Shown piece after piece: positions 51,501 to 63,915 of a stretch of 64,000 bases of DNA. A program made the position numbers and the translations under genes. The stretch covers positions 2,914,001 through 2,978,000 of the forward strand of contig NC_133123.1 in assembly GCF_033568475.1 (NCBI RefSeq). Direction: 5' to 3'. The notes under the pieces were generated by a model. The model worked only from the letters and a program-made list of their open reading frames with translations. It made no database searches and was not told where the DNA came from. Every line of letters starts with the position of its first letter. Positions within the stretch are counted from its first letter, which is position 1. Source of the stretch: Henckelia pumila (lineage: Eukaryota > Streptophyta > Magnoliopsida > Lamiales > Gesneriaceae).

Positions 51501-54500
51501 AGAATTACAGCCAACAATTCCACACAATGATTCACAACCGTGGAATGGTTGCTCTGTTTATGAAACAGAAAGAATGTACTGGCAAATTCACAACTACACA
51601 TTAAAAAAAATGTTGTTGATACCTTTTATAGACCCGGGGAAAAAAGAACAATATGTTAGAAATTTTAATATGAAACCACTCTTAAGGCATTCGGCAATAA
51701 AACTCTCGTTTACACCATACAACCAATTGATTATTTCAACACCACATGTGCTGACAATCGGCGGTCCATTGACCACTTGATTGTGCCTAACCACCAAATC
51801 CCTTGAAACATATGACTGATATAGTTAAAACGCTTTAAGATAAAAATGCAGGAATGGGGCCTTTCTCCCCATTTTCCTAAACCATACTGAACTTACTCGT
51901 CATATGCATTCACCCAATCACCTGGAGAAGTATCATCCAATGTTCCATCAGCAATCTGGCGCTCAAATTCTTCGGACCAGTCATTGACATTCAACTTGGA
52001 AAATTCATTGACCCACTCATTCTCTTCCAATCCACGTTGCTCACGTTCAGAAGCAAACTCATTTGCCCAGCTATTGGGTCCATGTGTAAGCTAAATAAGA
52101 CAACACAGACACTTATATATTAATATGTACCATAGCTCCACAATCACAATACAGAAAATTAAAGCTGTATATCACTCTAATGCAATTGTGTGTGTGCGTG
52201 TGCGTGTGCGTGTGCGTGTGTGTGAGTCGGTTTGGGTTGGGTTGGGTTGGTTTTTTTTTTGGGGAGGAAGGGGGGGTGGGGGTGGGGGAGGGGGTTTGTG
52301 TGTTACCCACGTCGTTTAACAACCCAAAAAAAAAAATCACACACACACATAATTATCAAAAATAATGAGGGGTCATATTGCAATTAAAATTAGATGGGTC
52401 AAATGATATAAGACAAAATCCATACCAACATACCATTTTGTCTTTATTCAACCCATCCTTAATCAACCCATCCTTAATATAATAGTATAGATATACATAC
52501 ATCAAAGCAACATTAAAATTTATTCCCAAATACTATCTCAAATTATTTTCAAACATTTTTAAAATTTTTTTTAGAGTTCCAGAGTTGAGTTGAAAGATTG
52601 AACGGCCTTGTCAACACAGAATGAGGCAAGCATCACCCACACTGAATCATACAAGGAACAAACTCGACAAAGATAAGCCAAAAGCTTTATACTGATGTCA
52701 TTATCAAGCTTGTACTCGCCTGCTGATTCACAAACTGGTCAGCCCATGACTGGCCTCCCCTATATTGTTGCTCATATTCAGTTGCCCAGTCTCCAGGAGA
52801 AGAAAATGCAGCAGGTTTGATTTGATTGTCCTCAATAATCATTTCACCACGGCTCATCTTTGATAGGAACTGGAGGAACTTTGAATTCTGTGCGTCCCAA
52901 ATGGCAAAACATGCATGTATCAAATTTCTCTGAAAAAGGACTCATGTAATGAGGCCAGCCTGCTATCTTGTTTGCTTTAGTTTCTGATATATATCTCATT
53001 CATTTTGCTGGCATTACTTTCGATTTAACAATGAGGTTAGAAATGGAATTATCGGTCTAAATATTGATAACAGATCTCACTGACAATCGTGCATGGTGTT
53101 TAAATTCCATATCCTGTAGAGTATTACCTGAAATTTAGGGTCACCATTTTGGGCTAACGTGTTTGCTAGCATGCGGGACTTCTCCGCTGCAGCTGAAAGA
53201 GAAATATTTGAAACTCTCGTCGGACCAACTGATGCTAACTGGAACTGCTCCTGAAAATTTACAAGGAATAGCAACAACAGAATGAAAAAATGAGCATTTT
53301 CCAGTGTGTAAGGTTGTGCATTCTCATTCAGCATGCAATGGCTGAGAAATACCATCACTTGGGTTTCGAATACAAAATTTTAAATAATGCAGTGATTTGA
53401 CGAGTCCGAGTGTTGGGTATCATCAGTCAGAGAATGAAAGGACGATTCACCTTTTTAGAGGTGATGAAATTTGTTCATAGAAAAATGCTTAAGCTTAATA
53501 CACACTCGATCTTTATAGTTGGCGATGGCCAATATTGATAAATGCGTTGAATGTAACACTTCACCATGTTTTACCATTGGCACTACCAAACGATAATAAT
53601 CTAGCATGAAAGAGAATACAATCTGATCACTTGCTTACATGCTCAAATTCAGATGCCCAACCGCTGGCGCCATGTTGTCGTTCAAATGACTGAACCCACA
53701 ACTTTGGATCATCACGTGCTTGGTTTTGAGTGAATTCAGCAACCCACCCATCTGTGGGATGAGGCCGAGGTTTCATACCTTGCGATTCATTCCAAAACTC
53801 CTCCAGCTCTGAAAATCGCCCAGGCACATGGCTTCTAACCTTGGTATCATCAATTTCTAACGAAGATAAAAGAGCATTAACCTGCAAAGAAAAAAATTAA
53901 ACATATAGATCTGGGATATCATTGCTGGTTTATACCAGACAGCTCACAAATGAAATTACTTCTTCAAAATGAATGGAACGGATTCATTTCATCTCAAAGG
54001 AAAAGATGATTTTTTTCTCTGATTTGGTGACGTACGATCACATCGTTATAGTTATGTAGGTACTCCTTCGCTACCAATTGAGGATATGTATATACGTTTG
54101 ACTTGACCGATTTGATTTCATGAATTCCAAAAGAAAAGTCATGCTACACTGATAAAAGATGTATATAATTGCCCACGAAGATATAGTGCACATCACACGA
54201 CAATGAGGATAATTAGAACTGGTAACTTATTATTGGACTGGTCAAAGAGGAATCGGTACGAAAAGGATGCAAATCAAGATCAACCGCAATGGACAATGAT
54301 TTTTTGAATTACCAAGAACAAAACCATGGTTACTTTATTGTATGACGCCGTACAACTTCCATCAATACTAATAATTATGAATATAACCTGTGCATGAATA
54401 AAGTCTTCACTCTTATCAGCAAAAAGATGGCGAGCCATGATACTGCTACGATCACGTATGCACTGCTTGTCGCCTTCAGACAATCCTAACACTGGAAGAG

Positions 54501-55864
54501 AAGCCGGGCGAAAAGGTATGCCACCATGATTACTGTGAATAAATGAGTGCAAAAAATTTGACAACACTCTTTGAGGTGGCCCTGCAAGATAATAGCTAGT
54601 CACGAATGCGAAAATTATCAACGATACTTCTGGTTTGAATGGTAGTCAACTTAAAAATACTAGGTATCATTATCCTACCATGTTCAAACATCGTTATCAG
54701 AATTAGAACACAGTGAGGAACTTCAAAAATAATATCAGAAATCCGAAATGACAAAACTATTGTTCTGCGAAAACTTGAGAAGGTTGGAAATAGGAAGAAA
54801 TGTGAGATAAGACACTTTCCCTGAAAAATTAAATATCTTTGTTTTAAAAAACCATGAAGAAAAAATGACAATTAGTGTGATGATCCCGAAACAGTAGCAA
54901 AGAACTGCCGTATTCACCATTAAAATCAGGTTGAAGCTGAGATCGTTCCAAAGGAAAGTTGGTTGCACCATCCCTGCCTTGAAAAAGGGGAATTTGAGGA
55001 GGCCTCTGTATCTCATCCCAAGCATCAGAAAATCTATTCTGATCCACAGAACGGAATCCTTGAAAAAACTCTGCACCCTACAAGAAGACAATTGGGGTGA
55101 TCATCCGGTATATCAGCAAAGCACATACCTGTTTTAAAAAAAATGTCAACCTGTGCATTAGGATGCAGGGCATGTCCAAGCTCTGATCCAGGAATATCTG
55201 CAATGGGCTCTCCCAATCCCGCATACAAACTGCCATCAGGTATTGTAGTGGCAGCTGTGGGAATCTCTCGCAACCTTTCCTGTTTGGCGACATAAATCAA
55301 ATATTTCAAAATTAAGGAACGTACCAAAAGAAAGTAAGTATATCAGTTCCAGAGAACATAAAAGAAACAGAACCAAGCCACCACAATGGATGGGTGAAAA
55401 CCATAAGCAGATAATATCTGGTTGCAGCATTTATTACACATAACGATGGATAGAACGAAGAATTAGCACCAGGCTATTGATAAACGATCCTCGTGTAGTT
55501 ATTACGTTTATCAGTCGGAATATAAATAATTTCAGCCATCTAAATTTCAATACCCAATCCAGGATAGAAAGTTTTGAGAGGTTTCTGTCAAATCATGAAT
55601 ACGAATAAATCAGGTAAGACCACCCTGTCCCCAAAGCAATACTTGTGAGTCCTATCCACCGATTATTTCAGATAACTTGGAAGTGAACAACCAAAATCAA
55701 TCATGCCCCAAAATCTTCGCTGTGTTTACAAATCAATAGAAAACCTGGGTCTTGGAGGATGAACCAGTGAGAACGTTGGCGAGAGCACCGAAAGGATTCG
55801 AGGAAGAAGAAGAGCCCGGCACAGCACAGGCGGCGCCACCAGTGACTAGCTCCCGCATCGCCAT
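48559..55864 (-). CDS. PEX5: PEX5, peroxisomal PTS1 import receptor
   Basis: Fifteen exons join in frame: 55745-55864, 55151-55279, 54918-55077, 54388-54581, 53639-53881, 53128-53250, 52720-52887, 51897-52090, 50918-51164, 50521-50605, 50235-50344, 49850-50074, 49322-49387, 48721-48815 and 48559-48637, giving 745 residues (Arabidopsis PEX5 about 728). The start MAMRELVTGGAACAVPGSSS carries Cys13, the residue of the family that is mono-ubiquitinated for recycling. Nine WxxxF/Y motifs for PEX14/PEX13 docking follow at about 225-445 (for example WVAEF, WVQSF, WASEF, WATEY, WADQF, WANEF, WVNEF, WSEEF, WVNAY). TPR repeats that bind SKL-type signals fill about 480-725, ending in NLDILQKEFPL. Intron 7 needs a GC donor, and intron 13 carries a duplicated 3' splice site. 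The conserved PTS2-receptor (PEX7) binding stretch, QCIRDRSSIMARHLFADK, is present. Confidence 0.95.
48799..49004. repeat. 103-bp tandem duplication covering a PEX5 splice acceptor
   Basis: Units at 48799-48901 and 48902-49004 look identical. Each contains, on the minus strand, the end of intron 13 (TTTGCTTTCAG) and the first 17 bases of exon 14 (GGTAGGTACGAGGATTC). Only the copy at lower coordinates continues into the true exon. Confidence 0.9.
49100..49143. repeat. G-rich tract in PEX5 intron 13
   Basis: On plus, GA-rich sequence grades into G-runs of three to seven. PEX5 is transcribed from the other strand, so these G-runs lie on the template strand. Confidence 0.8.
52185..52296. repeat. 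Compound (TG/CG)n, (TTGGG)n and G-run tract in PEX5 intron 7
   Basis: A TGTGCG-type run (52187-52224) is followed by three TTGGG-type units (52232-52250), ten T and then G-runs (52261-52294). G-runs are on plus, the PEX5 template strand. The alternating purine-pyrimidine part could form Z-DNA and the G-runs a quadruplex. Confidence 0.85.
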
Positions 55865-56750
55865 CCTTCTACTTCGAACGTTGGCCTGCTTCTGCTAAAT
55901 AAAGGCACCGCCGTTTTCTCCAGAGAGATTAATTAATTAAATTATTAATAATAAAGAAATGAAATTGGAAAAGGCTTTCATTTCATCGGGAAAATAAAAG
56001 GAATGGGTATGGGTTTCTGTCTATTATCTGCGGGGAGGCGGTTCCGAGGGTCTTCATCTGTACCATGCTCTTTCTTTCTTCCTAACTAAAATTATATTAT
56101 AAAATTATAATATAATTATATATATTATACTGCTTAACAATAATAATAATTATTCCACCAGATAATCTTATTTTCTATTTATAAATATCATATAATTATA
56201 ACTATAAATAAATAAATAAACAAACATCCATAACATAAAATTAAACACAGTTATATTAAATGATTGTTTTTTATGATGTTTATTATATTTTCAAACAATA
56301 TCATTTCATTTCATCCGTATGATCCACAATGTATTTTTAAAATAAAAAGTTTGTCCTATCTAAATATTTTTCTTATTTAATTTTCAAGGATTTAATTTTA
56401 AAATTTAAAAAAAACATTTTAAGTTTTAAATTTTGACATATTAAGTAAATTCACAAAAACATTGTACACATAAAAATAATTGAAAAATGCTACATATACA
56501 CATTAAGTTATTTATGGATGGTTAAAATGTGATTTTCTACCATGACTATTCATATAAAAAAGTTTGATTGTGTATTCAAGCCCCTAAACATGCAAACATA
56601 CAAAATATAATTAAAAAACAACGACAAGCAAAACTACAAGGTAAGATAGTCTTTGTAAAAAATCACATATCGATGATACATAATTATCAATATTCCGATA
56701 TCATGTCAACATTTTTTAATACAAAGTTATCCAATATGCATAATAAGATT

Positions 56751-57444
56751 GTGTTAGTGAGAACTTCTAAAAAGCACTTATCAGCTTTTCCTTAACAAAA
56801 TTTTGAAAATGTATGAAATTTTGTTAAGGAAAAGTGCTTCCTATAAGCAATCTCAAATAGGGGTGGGCGTGGGTCGGGTTTTGTCGGGTCGAGTACCCGA
56901 CATGTCGGGTAGTCATTTTGACCACCCGACCCCGATCCGAAAAAATCGGGTACCCGATCGATTTTTTCGGGTAAGCAGTCGGGTACCCGTTTTTTTTTTT
57001 TTTTTTCAAATTCAATGAATGTAAAAATTAAAAGCAATCCATATATTTTTGGTTGTGAGCTATTTCTACCCTCAGATATTTACTTATTTTTCACAAGTTT
57101 TGAAAAAAAAATCTAAACTATATCAAACAATTAAATAATAGAAATCTATGAAAAAATAATCATCATTTTTCAAGTGATGTATGTATACCCAATTCAAGAA
57201 AAATGAACGGCCATTTTAGTTGAGAGCAAAAGAATGAAAATAGAGAGGATATGTGCTTAGATAATACATACTAATATATATTGAATTTTTTTAAAAAATA
57301 TTGTCGGGTTTTGTTGGGTACCCGAACCCGATCGGGTAGTAATTATACTACCCGACACCAACCCGAAAATTCTAAACCCGATCGGGTCGGGGCGGGTATC
57401 CGATACCCGACCCCAAACGCCCACCCCTACTCTCAAACACTACC
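56751..57444. mobile_element. Fold-back MITE split by a later hAT MITE
   Basis: The outer element has arms GTGTTAGTGAGAACTTCT and CTCAAACACTACC, with an inner AAGCACTT...AAGTGCTT pair around CTTAACAAAATTTT / AAATTTTGTTAAG. It belongs to the same family as 14437-14566. Its right arm is cut at 56857 and resumes at about 57430 because another element sits inside it. Confidence 0.65.
56858..57429. mobile_element. hAT-type MITE with 12-bp TIRs and 8-bp TSD
   Basis: The 572-bp element starts TAGGGGTGGGCG and ends CGCCCACCCCTA, perfect 12-bp inverted repeats. The flanks are ATCTCAAA (56850-56857) and CTCTCAAA (57430-57437), an 8-bp duplication with one mismatch, as expected for hAT elements. Subterminal regions are full of CGGGTACCCGA and TCGGGT motifs, the kind of multiple transposase-binding repeats known from hAT elements. 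It has no coding capacity. Confidence 0.82.
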
Positions 57445-58003
57445 TTAAGTAAATGATATATTTGACGATTGATAAACGACTCGTTCCTACTACTATTGAA
57501 TATTTTTTTAAAAAATACTTTCTATTATATAAATTTATATATTAATTTAAAATAAAAAAAATACATATATGTCCATACATATATGAACATAAGGTTAAAA
57601 TAATTTATAATAAAATATTCTACACATAATACTACATTTTTGCATGCAAATAAAAATAATCACTAATTAAATTCTTAAATATATTATACATTATATTATA
57701 CATTATACATATATTAAAAACGTGTATTACTAAAATAATACATAAATATATTTAAAAATCATGCATCTATAAATATAAATATAAATAATAAATAAATAAA
57801 TAAATAACTAAATACTTTAATATTCACGTTAATATTTTCCAATACTAATTAATGGGATATGAAAACCAAGTAAATGCCGCGGGTGCCACGTAATCGAAAA
57901 AATAAATAGGAAGTTGGAGACGATTAGCCAAAAAAACTAAGGGAAAGGGAAAAAGGTTCGTGTAAAACTAAAACCCTCGTTTTCAGAGAGATCGAGGGAG
58001 AAG

Positions 58004-61000
58004 ATGGCGTCGTCTTCCAGCAGCGGCCTCACATTCAAGCTCCATCCGCTCGTCATTGTCAACATCTCCGATCACTTTACTCGGATCAAGTCACAGTCTG
58101 CTCCGCCTCATTCCGCTCCCAACGGAGTCGACGCCGCGTCGCCGCAGCCTACCCCCCCGCCGCGCGTTTTCGGTTGTGTAATCGGTGTCCAGCGCGGCCG
58201 TACGGTGGAGATCTTCAACAGCTTCGAGCTTCTCTATGACTCCTCCACACACTCCCTCGACCGCGCTTTTCTCGAGAAAAAACAAGAGCTTTGTACGATT
58301 TTGTTACTTTTTTTTTCCGTGTTTTTAATCAATACGTGTAGAAGGAACTGAAATAGTTATGTTTGACGTCTAATGAGCAGATAAGAAGGTCTTTCCCCAT
58401 TTTTATGTTCTGGGATGGTACTCGACTGGGAGCGATGCTCAAGAATCCGATATGATTATTCATAAAGCCGTGAGTCTGTCTTATTGTTTGTCAGCTCTGC
58501 AAAGATTTATACATCTTTCTGGTTGAGTATCTTCATATTAGGCTATAATATTTTGGAGTGACTTAATGTGATACAAAGAGAATAATAGCCTGTGGAAAAT
58601 CTTGATGTACTTTAAAGGGTCTACCTCCAGCTTTAAATGCTGTAGTGGACTTGCACAGACAAGAATTGATGAGAAAATAACGTAGTTAAGTTTTCCTGAT
58701 TATTCAATTATCCATATCAAAACCAGATGGCTCCCCAGTATGGTGTTTTAACTGTTGCTTCTATTTTTTAGGCAGTGGACACATTTCATTGTTTCTACTT
58801 TCTAGTACTATAATAACAAAAGTTGTTCCACTTCTGTGACTCTAATGTTATGTTTTTTGTTTTAACAGTTGATGGATATCAACGAGAACCCTGTTTATGT
58901 TCTTATCAATCCTTCAATTAATCCTGCACAGAAAGATCTGCCTGTTACAATCTTTGAAAGTGGTATGTGTTTCCCGGGACAATTTTTTAAATTGGTATTA
59001 TTGTTTATTTATTATCTATAAATACTCCAAAAGCCTGCCATTTATTTGGTCTCCTAGACTAAGTATTTTCTCCATTTTTTGCAGTTCATGTTATCCCTCT
59101 ATCATGATTGTGCTTGTCAATCTATATGCTATGATAAGATCCATGATATATGCTTTTTATGTGCTTCAAACCATGTATTAAGTTATTAACTGTATGCTTC
59201 TTATCTAACTTTTGTTGGTTCTGTTTCATCGTTCTTCCTCCATAGAAAGACCTATCTTTTATCATTTAAATTTTTTACATTGTGGGATATTACTCTATGC
59301 AGAAATCTTTGTATTTGGTTTTGAGTTGGCAATGAGATAATCTAGATTTATTAAGATGTAAATGATGCGGACTAGTATGCAGCTGGGCATGTGAATATTC
59401 TCATGTGTGTAATCCTGTTTTTTGAGCCATTTGCATTTCAGTCATGAAGCCTGGGAGGAAACAATATTATTTTTTCCTTCATAATTGTTTTAGGAAACCG
59501 CTGCCTTGTTGTTGGCAACTGAAGCAGTACTTTGTGTGGTTATATTGTAATAGAGATTTGCATCCAAAAGATGAACCACATGGTTGTCATGTCTGTTTGA
59601 TTGTTTTTTTTAACATACTTCAGTCACAATGTTAATCTGACACAAGCTTCCATCTCTTCTCTCTCCTGTTCAAGAATTGCATGTCATTGATAGCATCCCT
59701 CAGCTTATATTTGTTCGGTCCAGTTACACCATAGAGGTATGTTTTGTTTTTTTTCCTTCTTTTGATCATGTTTCGAGCAAGCAATAGGCTAATATGAGAC
59801 CATCTGTCTTCTTGTTGTTGCTAGACAGTAGAAGCAGAGAGAATATCTGTTGATCATGTTGCCCATCTAAAACCATCAGATGGAGGTTCAGCTGCAACTC
59901 AGTGTGAGGATTTTCTTTTCTGATAATTTCCAGCATGCATCGTAATATTACACCCCCCCCTGCCTTGAAATGATATTTGTCACTCCTCCATGGCTCACTA
60001 GCATATAGGGTTGACGATTACCTTATTTTGTAGTGGCTGCTCACCTTACTGGCATACACAGTGCCATCAAGATGCTGAATAGTAGAATCAGAGTCCTCCA
60101 TCACTATCTTCTAGCCATGCAAAAAGGTATCGTGGTTATTTTCTTCTTTTTTGTGATGTATTGTATGTGACTTGATTGACATAGAACTTAAAAGGAATCC
60201 CATTTATTTCATCACAAATTGGATGCCAACTTTTATTAACCTAAGTGAACAATGAGTATTTATCATCGGAAATGCCACTATCAGCTCTTGAAAGTTTGTG
60301 CAGGACAATTCCTAATTTGTTTTGACAATAAATCTCACTTCTTATAAAAAAAATTATAATGTGTTGGTGTTCTTTTCCATGTATTTTTATTATTCTGAAG
60401 CATGAGAAGAGTATAATAGAGGAATTGTAAGTCCTTGCATGTTATATATCGATATGTTCCCGACTGAAGAAATCATAGACCAGCTTATTCTCGTCTCAGC
60501 ATTGGTTTGATGATAGCTTCAGTTTTTATCGTACTCAATTGATGTGTATAGCCGTTATGGTATGAAATAGATAGAAAGCCATTGAGACTGAGTGCATGAG
60601 AATTGAGATGGATTCCAATTACTATCTTCTTTGAATCACCATGTTTATTAGTTGTTCACAAGCATTGCTGATGTTTTCAGGGGAAATCCCATCGGAGAAT
60701 TCATTGCTGAGGCAAGTATCCAGTCTACTGAGACGATTACCGGCCATTGAATCTGAAAAATTTCAAGATGATTTCTTGATGGTCAGTGTTCTGGGGGATT
60801 TTGGTTTCCTGATATTAAAATTTGCAGCATTTGTACTCTCCATTCTCTTGGAATCTAGGGAGAAGTTATCTGCTTGAAATCATGTGAAATGTTGCAGTAA
60901 ATCTTGTCTGGTGGCTTGCATGACATCTATGCATGCATAAAATAGTTTCTTATGTTTATTTTCTAATCCCAAATTCGATCCAATTTCAGGAATATAATGA

Positions 61001-61339
61001 TACTCTATTGATAACTTACCTTGCCATGTTCACCAATTGTTCGAGGTATGTCTGTCTTCCTGGTATTGTTTCTTATTGAGTATCTGTTGGTAATTGGTAT
61101 GTTGATGTTGAAATGGAAAGTAGAGTTATATAGTCCGGATACTCTGATGGGCAGATAACGTTTCCTGACATTTGATCCATCAAATCTTGTTTTTCATCGA
61201 TTTAGAACCTATTAGCCTCAGTGGCTCTTACTTTATTGTTTTTGGTTGTTATGGCAGCACCATGAACGAGCTGGTTGACAAATTCAACACTGCTTATGAT
61301 AGACATAGCCGGAGGGGTGGTCGGGCTGCTTTTATTTAA
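58004..61339 (+). CDS. CSN6: CSN6, COP9 signalosome subunit 6
   Basis: Nine exons join in frame: 58004-58292, 58381-58469, 58869-58962, 59675-59736, 59825-59903, 60034-60126, 60681-60781, 60990-61045 and 61258-61339, giving 314 residues; Arabidopsis CSN6A has about 317. The start MASSSSSGLTFKLHPLVIVN leads into an MPN domain (about residues 10-150) with FGCVIGVQRGRTVEIFNSFE, FYVLGWYSTG and NPVYVLINPS. The zinc-binding JAMM signature is absent, as expected: CSN6 is the inactive MPN partner of the catalytic CSN5. The C-terminal half has QLAAHLTGIHSAIKMLNSR, the helical bundle that anchors it in the complex. The COP9 signalosome removes NEDD8 from cullins in the nucleus and controls light signalling and protein turnover. 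The ATG used follows an AGAAG leader and matches the family start. Confidence 0.94.
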
Positions 61340-62347
61340 ACATGTGTTTCTGTCTCGTTATCCTTATATATAAAGCCCGGAAGTTTATGCAAATTATATA
61401 TGTGAAAACACACAACTGCTACAGTTTTCATGAAGACACGAGTTTTTCGTCCCTTCAAATCCTCATCAAGAGTTCTACGGACACAGCCTGAAGTGTCTTC
61501 ATTCGTTGAAGGGGAATGCGAAGGAACATGATTTCTCTTCTTCTATCCTAGGTTAACTCAAACAGAAATTATAATTATATTTGCTTTTTTGTTTTCATGT
61601 GCATGGAAAATATTCATCAGAAATGTGTTATCAGATTACTAAGAATCATGATTTATTTGATTTTAATTTTTATTATGTATTTTTCGATGATAATATTATA
61701 ATATTGTACTCTTTAGTGGCATGTGATGTTTAAAACTTGAAAATATTACAAAATTTGAAACAATTAATGTTCATTATCAGATACAATAGAAATTTTAGAT
61801 TTATGATTTATCCATGTCCCCACTTTGATTATGCGGGGGGTCTGGATCAGCCAAAGCCCTGAGCATGCACTTTCCAATACAATTTCTTTGTACGTCCAAA
61901 CAATGACCTTAATGTTATGGCTGTGAGAAAAACATACCCGGCAAATGGTATTAAGAGAATGCAACAAAAATAAGTGTTTATGTTAGGAAGTACACGTTAT
62001 TTCCTACAATTACGAGCATAAAACCCTACAAAGGCTACTTACATGGCGTCTCCAAGAAAAGTTTGTGTGACCCTAAAACTCTTAAAAGTTCCTAGCGATC
62101 AGTAAAATTCGCAATTCTTTATTTTTCCAACATAATAGTGACTTGACTAAAACCTTTCAGTAAACAGCACTTACAAGAACTGTGAATCTGTTATGCTAAA
62201 TTACATTTAAGAAGTGTAGAGAGAAGGATATCCCCTTGCTATACAATCTTGTGATACAAAATCCCAGTAGGAAAGTAACTTCTTCAAAAGAAACTCACCG
62301 GGGCTTGCAAAGAAAATGTCGATTTCTGGGTATTATTGGCATTACCG
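61340..62347. other. Intergenic between CSN6 and CLC-f (convergent genes)
   Basis: The sequence likely holds the two 3' UTRs, facing each other. It is AT-rich in the middle (61550-61760). A minus-strand open frame at 61764-61967 has no recognisable domain. No RNA gene was recognised. Confidence 0.55.
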
Positions 62348-63915
62348 TCATTGATGACCGTTTATGATGATCATCCTAGAGCCATCTTCTTGTTGCTGGT
62401 TGTTTGACTTCCTGTAATTGATCACATCTCTACAAACGACCCAGAAGAAGCAATTAATGAGTGTGATGAATGTTAGGGTGAGCATACAAATTTTTCAATA
62501 GTATATGAGAAGTTATCGATGAAATAAAACAGGATTGTTATTATGAACTTGATGAAAGATTATGGACCAAATAGTACACTACCGATCATACCCAAACCAA
62601 GTGGGGTCCTGAGTTGAGCCAAAACCAAATAGGCATAAAATAAAAAAAAAGAACACCAAATTTGCATCTTTTTGTTCAACTGACTCATGTTTCATACATA
62701 AAGAGAAGTTGCACGTTCTTGAAATAAATTTGAAAATAGTTTAGTATGGCGTTCATCTTCAAACAATAGATATGAAATGGAACACGATTGTGAAAACGTT
62801 AAATAATAATAGTGGGTTTGAAAACAAGCAAAAATTTTTAAAAAAATTAAGTATGAAAGAAAAGGTCTGCATGCCCAAAGAAACAGGACAATGAAATGAT
62901 GGGAAACGTAGAATGAACTAGCAAGCACCTGAGACAAATCCAGATCGAATCATAATAAAGAACAGCAACAACCCTGCGCTTTTTTTCTCTTTGACCATCT
63001 TCAGGCCGTTTCACCACCGGTAATTGTTTTATTCCTTTTGCCTCCATTAGCTGCTTAGCCATTGCCAGATCAGTGCCTGGGTAGCACGTCAGAAGTCCAC
63101 GTTCTCGTCCGCGATAACTTATCCCACGTGTAAACACAGAAGAGACATTGCATGTGTCTACCTACAAGAATTCACAGTAACTAGACCGCGGTGTGAAATA
63201 TCATTCCACATAGCACAGAGCAAATAAATGAGGACCAACAAATTTTCTATATTTTCCACACGGGAACAACTATATAATAAATTGTAATTTACATGCCCCT
63301 AAGATATTTGAGAAGATATTAAGAAAACATACATCCTTTGTGCTCCAGGAGGAAGGGTCACCGGATCTCTTGAACAACCATCGTTTAATGTCACCATAAG
63401 TTAAAATCCCTTCCAAATAATCATCAGCATCAACAACAAGGGCGCAATTCTGTTGACCATCACTCATACAGTTTAGTGCCTCTCTGAGACTTTGGGAAGG
63501 AGAAACCTTCAAATAGTTGTCCGACACAGCCTGAGAGACCTGATAAAAGAAGGAAAATACTAAATATTTTTTATAGAAATAATAAAACCTCCCAACTTCA
63601 CAAATAAAATTTAAAAAATATATGATAGGAAAAGTGGCTTCTTTTCTGGTGCAGTTCGACCAGGGAGGACAGGAGACAGACCTTTATATTCTCTAGTAAA
63701 ATCTCAAACTCTGTTGGTTGATATTTACTAGCATTGCCAATAATAGAGAGTTCTATATCATCTCTTTCACCAGTGATTCTCCTTGTATCCTCACTTTTAT
63801 CTTCGGATGGTGAAATAATGGAATAAGCAAGTGGAGGGTGCTTTGTATCCGACACCTCTGTTTCCTTTTGCTGAGTTGTCACAGAGGGCACCCATATTGC
63901 TAGTCCAACTGCCCC
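62348..63915 (-). CDS. CLC-F: CLC-f-like chloride channel, C-terminal four exons (partial)
   Basis: Four exons join in frame: 63682-63915, 63333-63539, 62929-63161 and 62348-62429. The 5' part lies past the right edge of the window; the last 85 bases are intron. The visible protein begins in the last membrane part, GAVGLAIWVPSVTTQQKE, then has a polar linker (SIISPSEDKSED, DDIELSIIGN). A pair of CBS domains follows: VSQAVSDNYLKVSPSQSLRE, QQNCALVVDADDYLEGILTY, GDIKRWL, and then GLLTCYPGTDLAMAKQLMEA, KGIKQLPVVKR, YYDSIWICLR. It ends in a short tail with MIIINGHQ; the NGH ending matches Arabidopsis CLC-f as I remember it. CLC-f belongs to the bacterial-like plant CLC branch and is reported in the Golgi; CBS pairs usually bind nucleotides to regulate transport. 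Strand and exon joins are well supported. Confidence 0.88.

Larger units (their letters stand above)
55865..58003. other. Divergent intergenic region between PEX5 and CSN6
   Basis: Both genes start at its edges and point outward, so it holds both promoters and 5' UTRs. The core (56080-57880) is AT-rich with a nested MITE pair at 56751-57444. (TAAA)n lies at about 57787-57806. A CCACGTAA motif lies near 57888, just ahead of the CSN6 leader. No other gene was seen. Confidence 0.6.

Noticed and set aside
52113-52365. Open frames on both strands across a TG/CG and G-run tract
   Set aside because: They are low-complexity products of an intronic simple repeat in PEX5.
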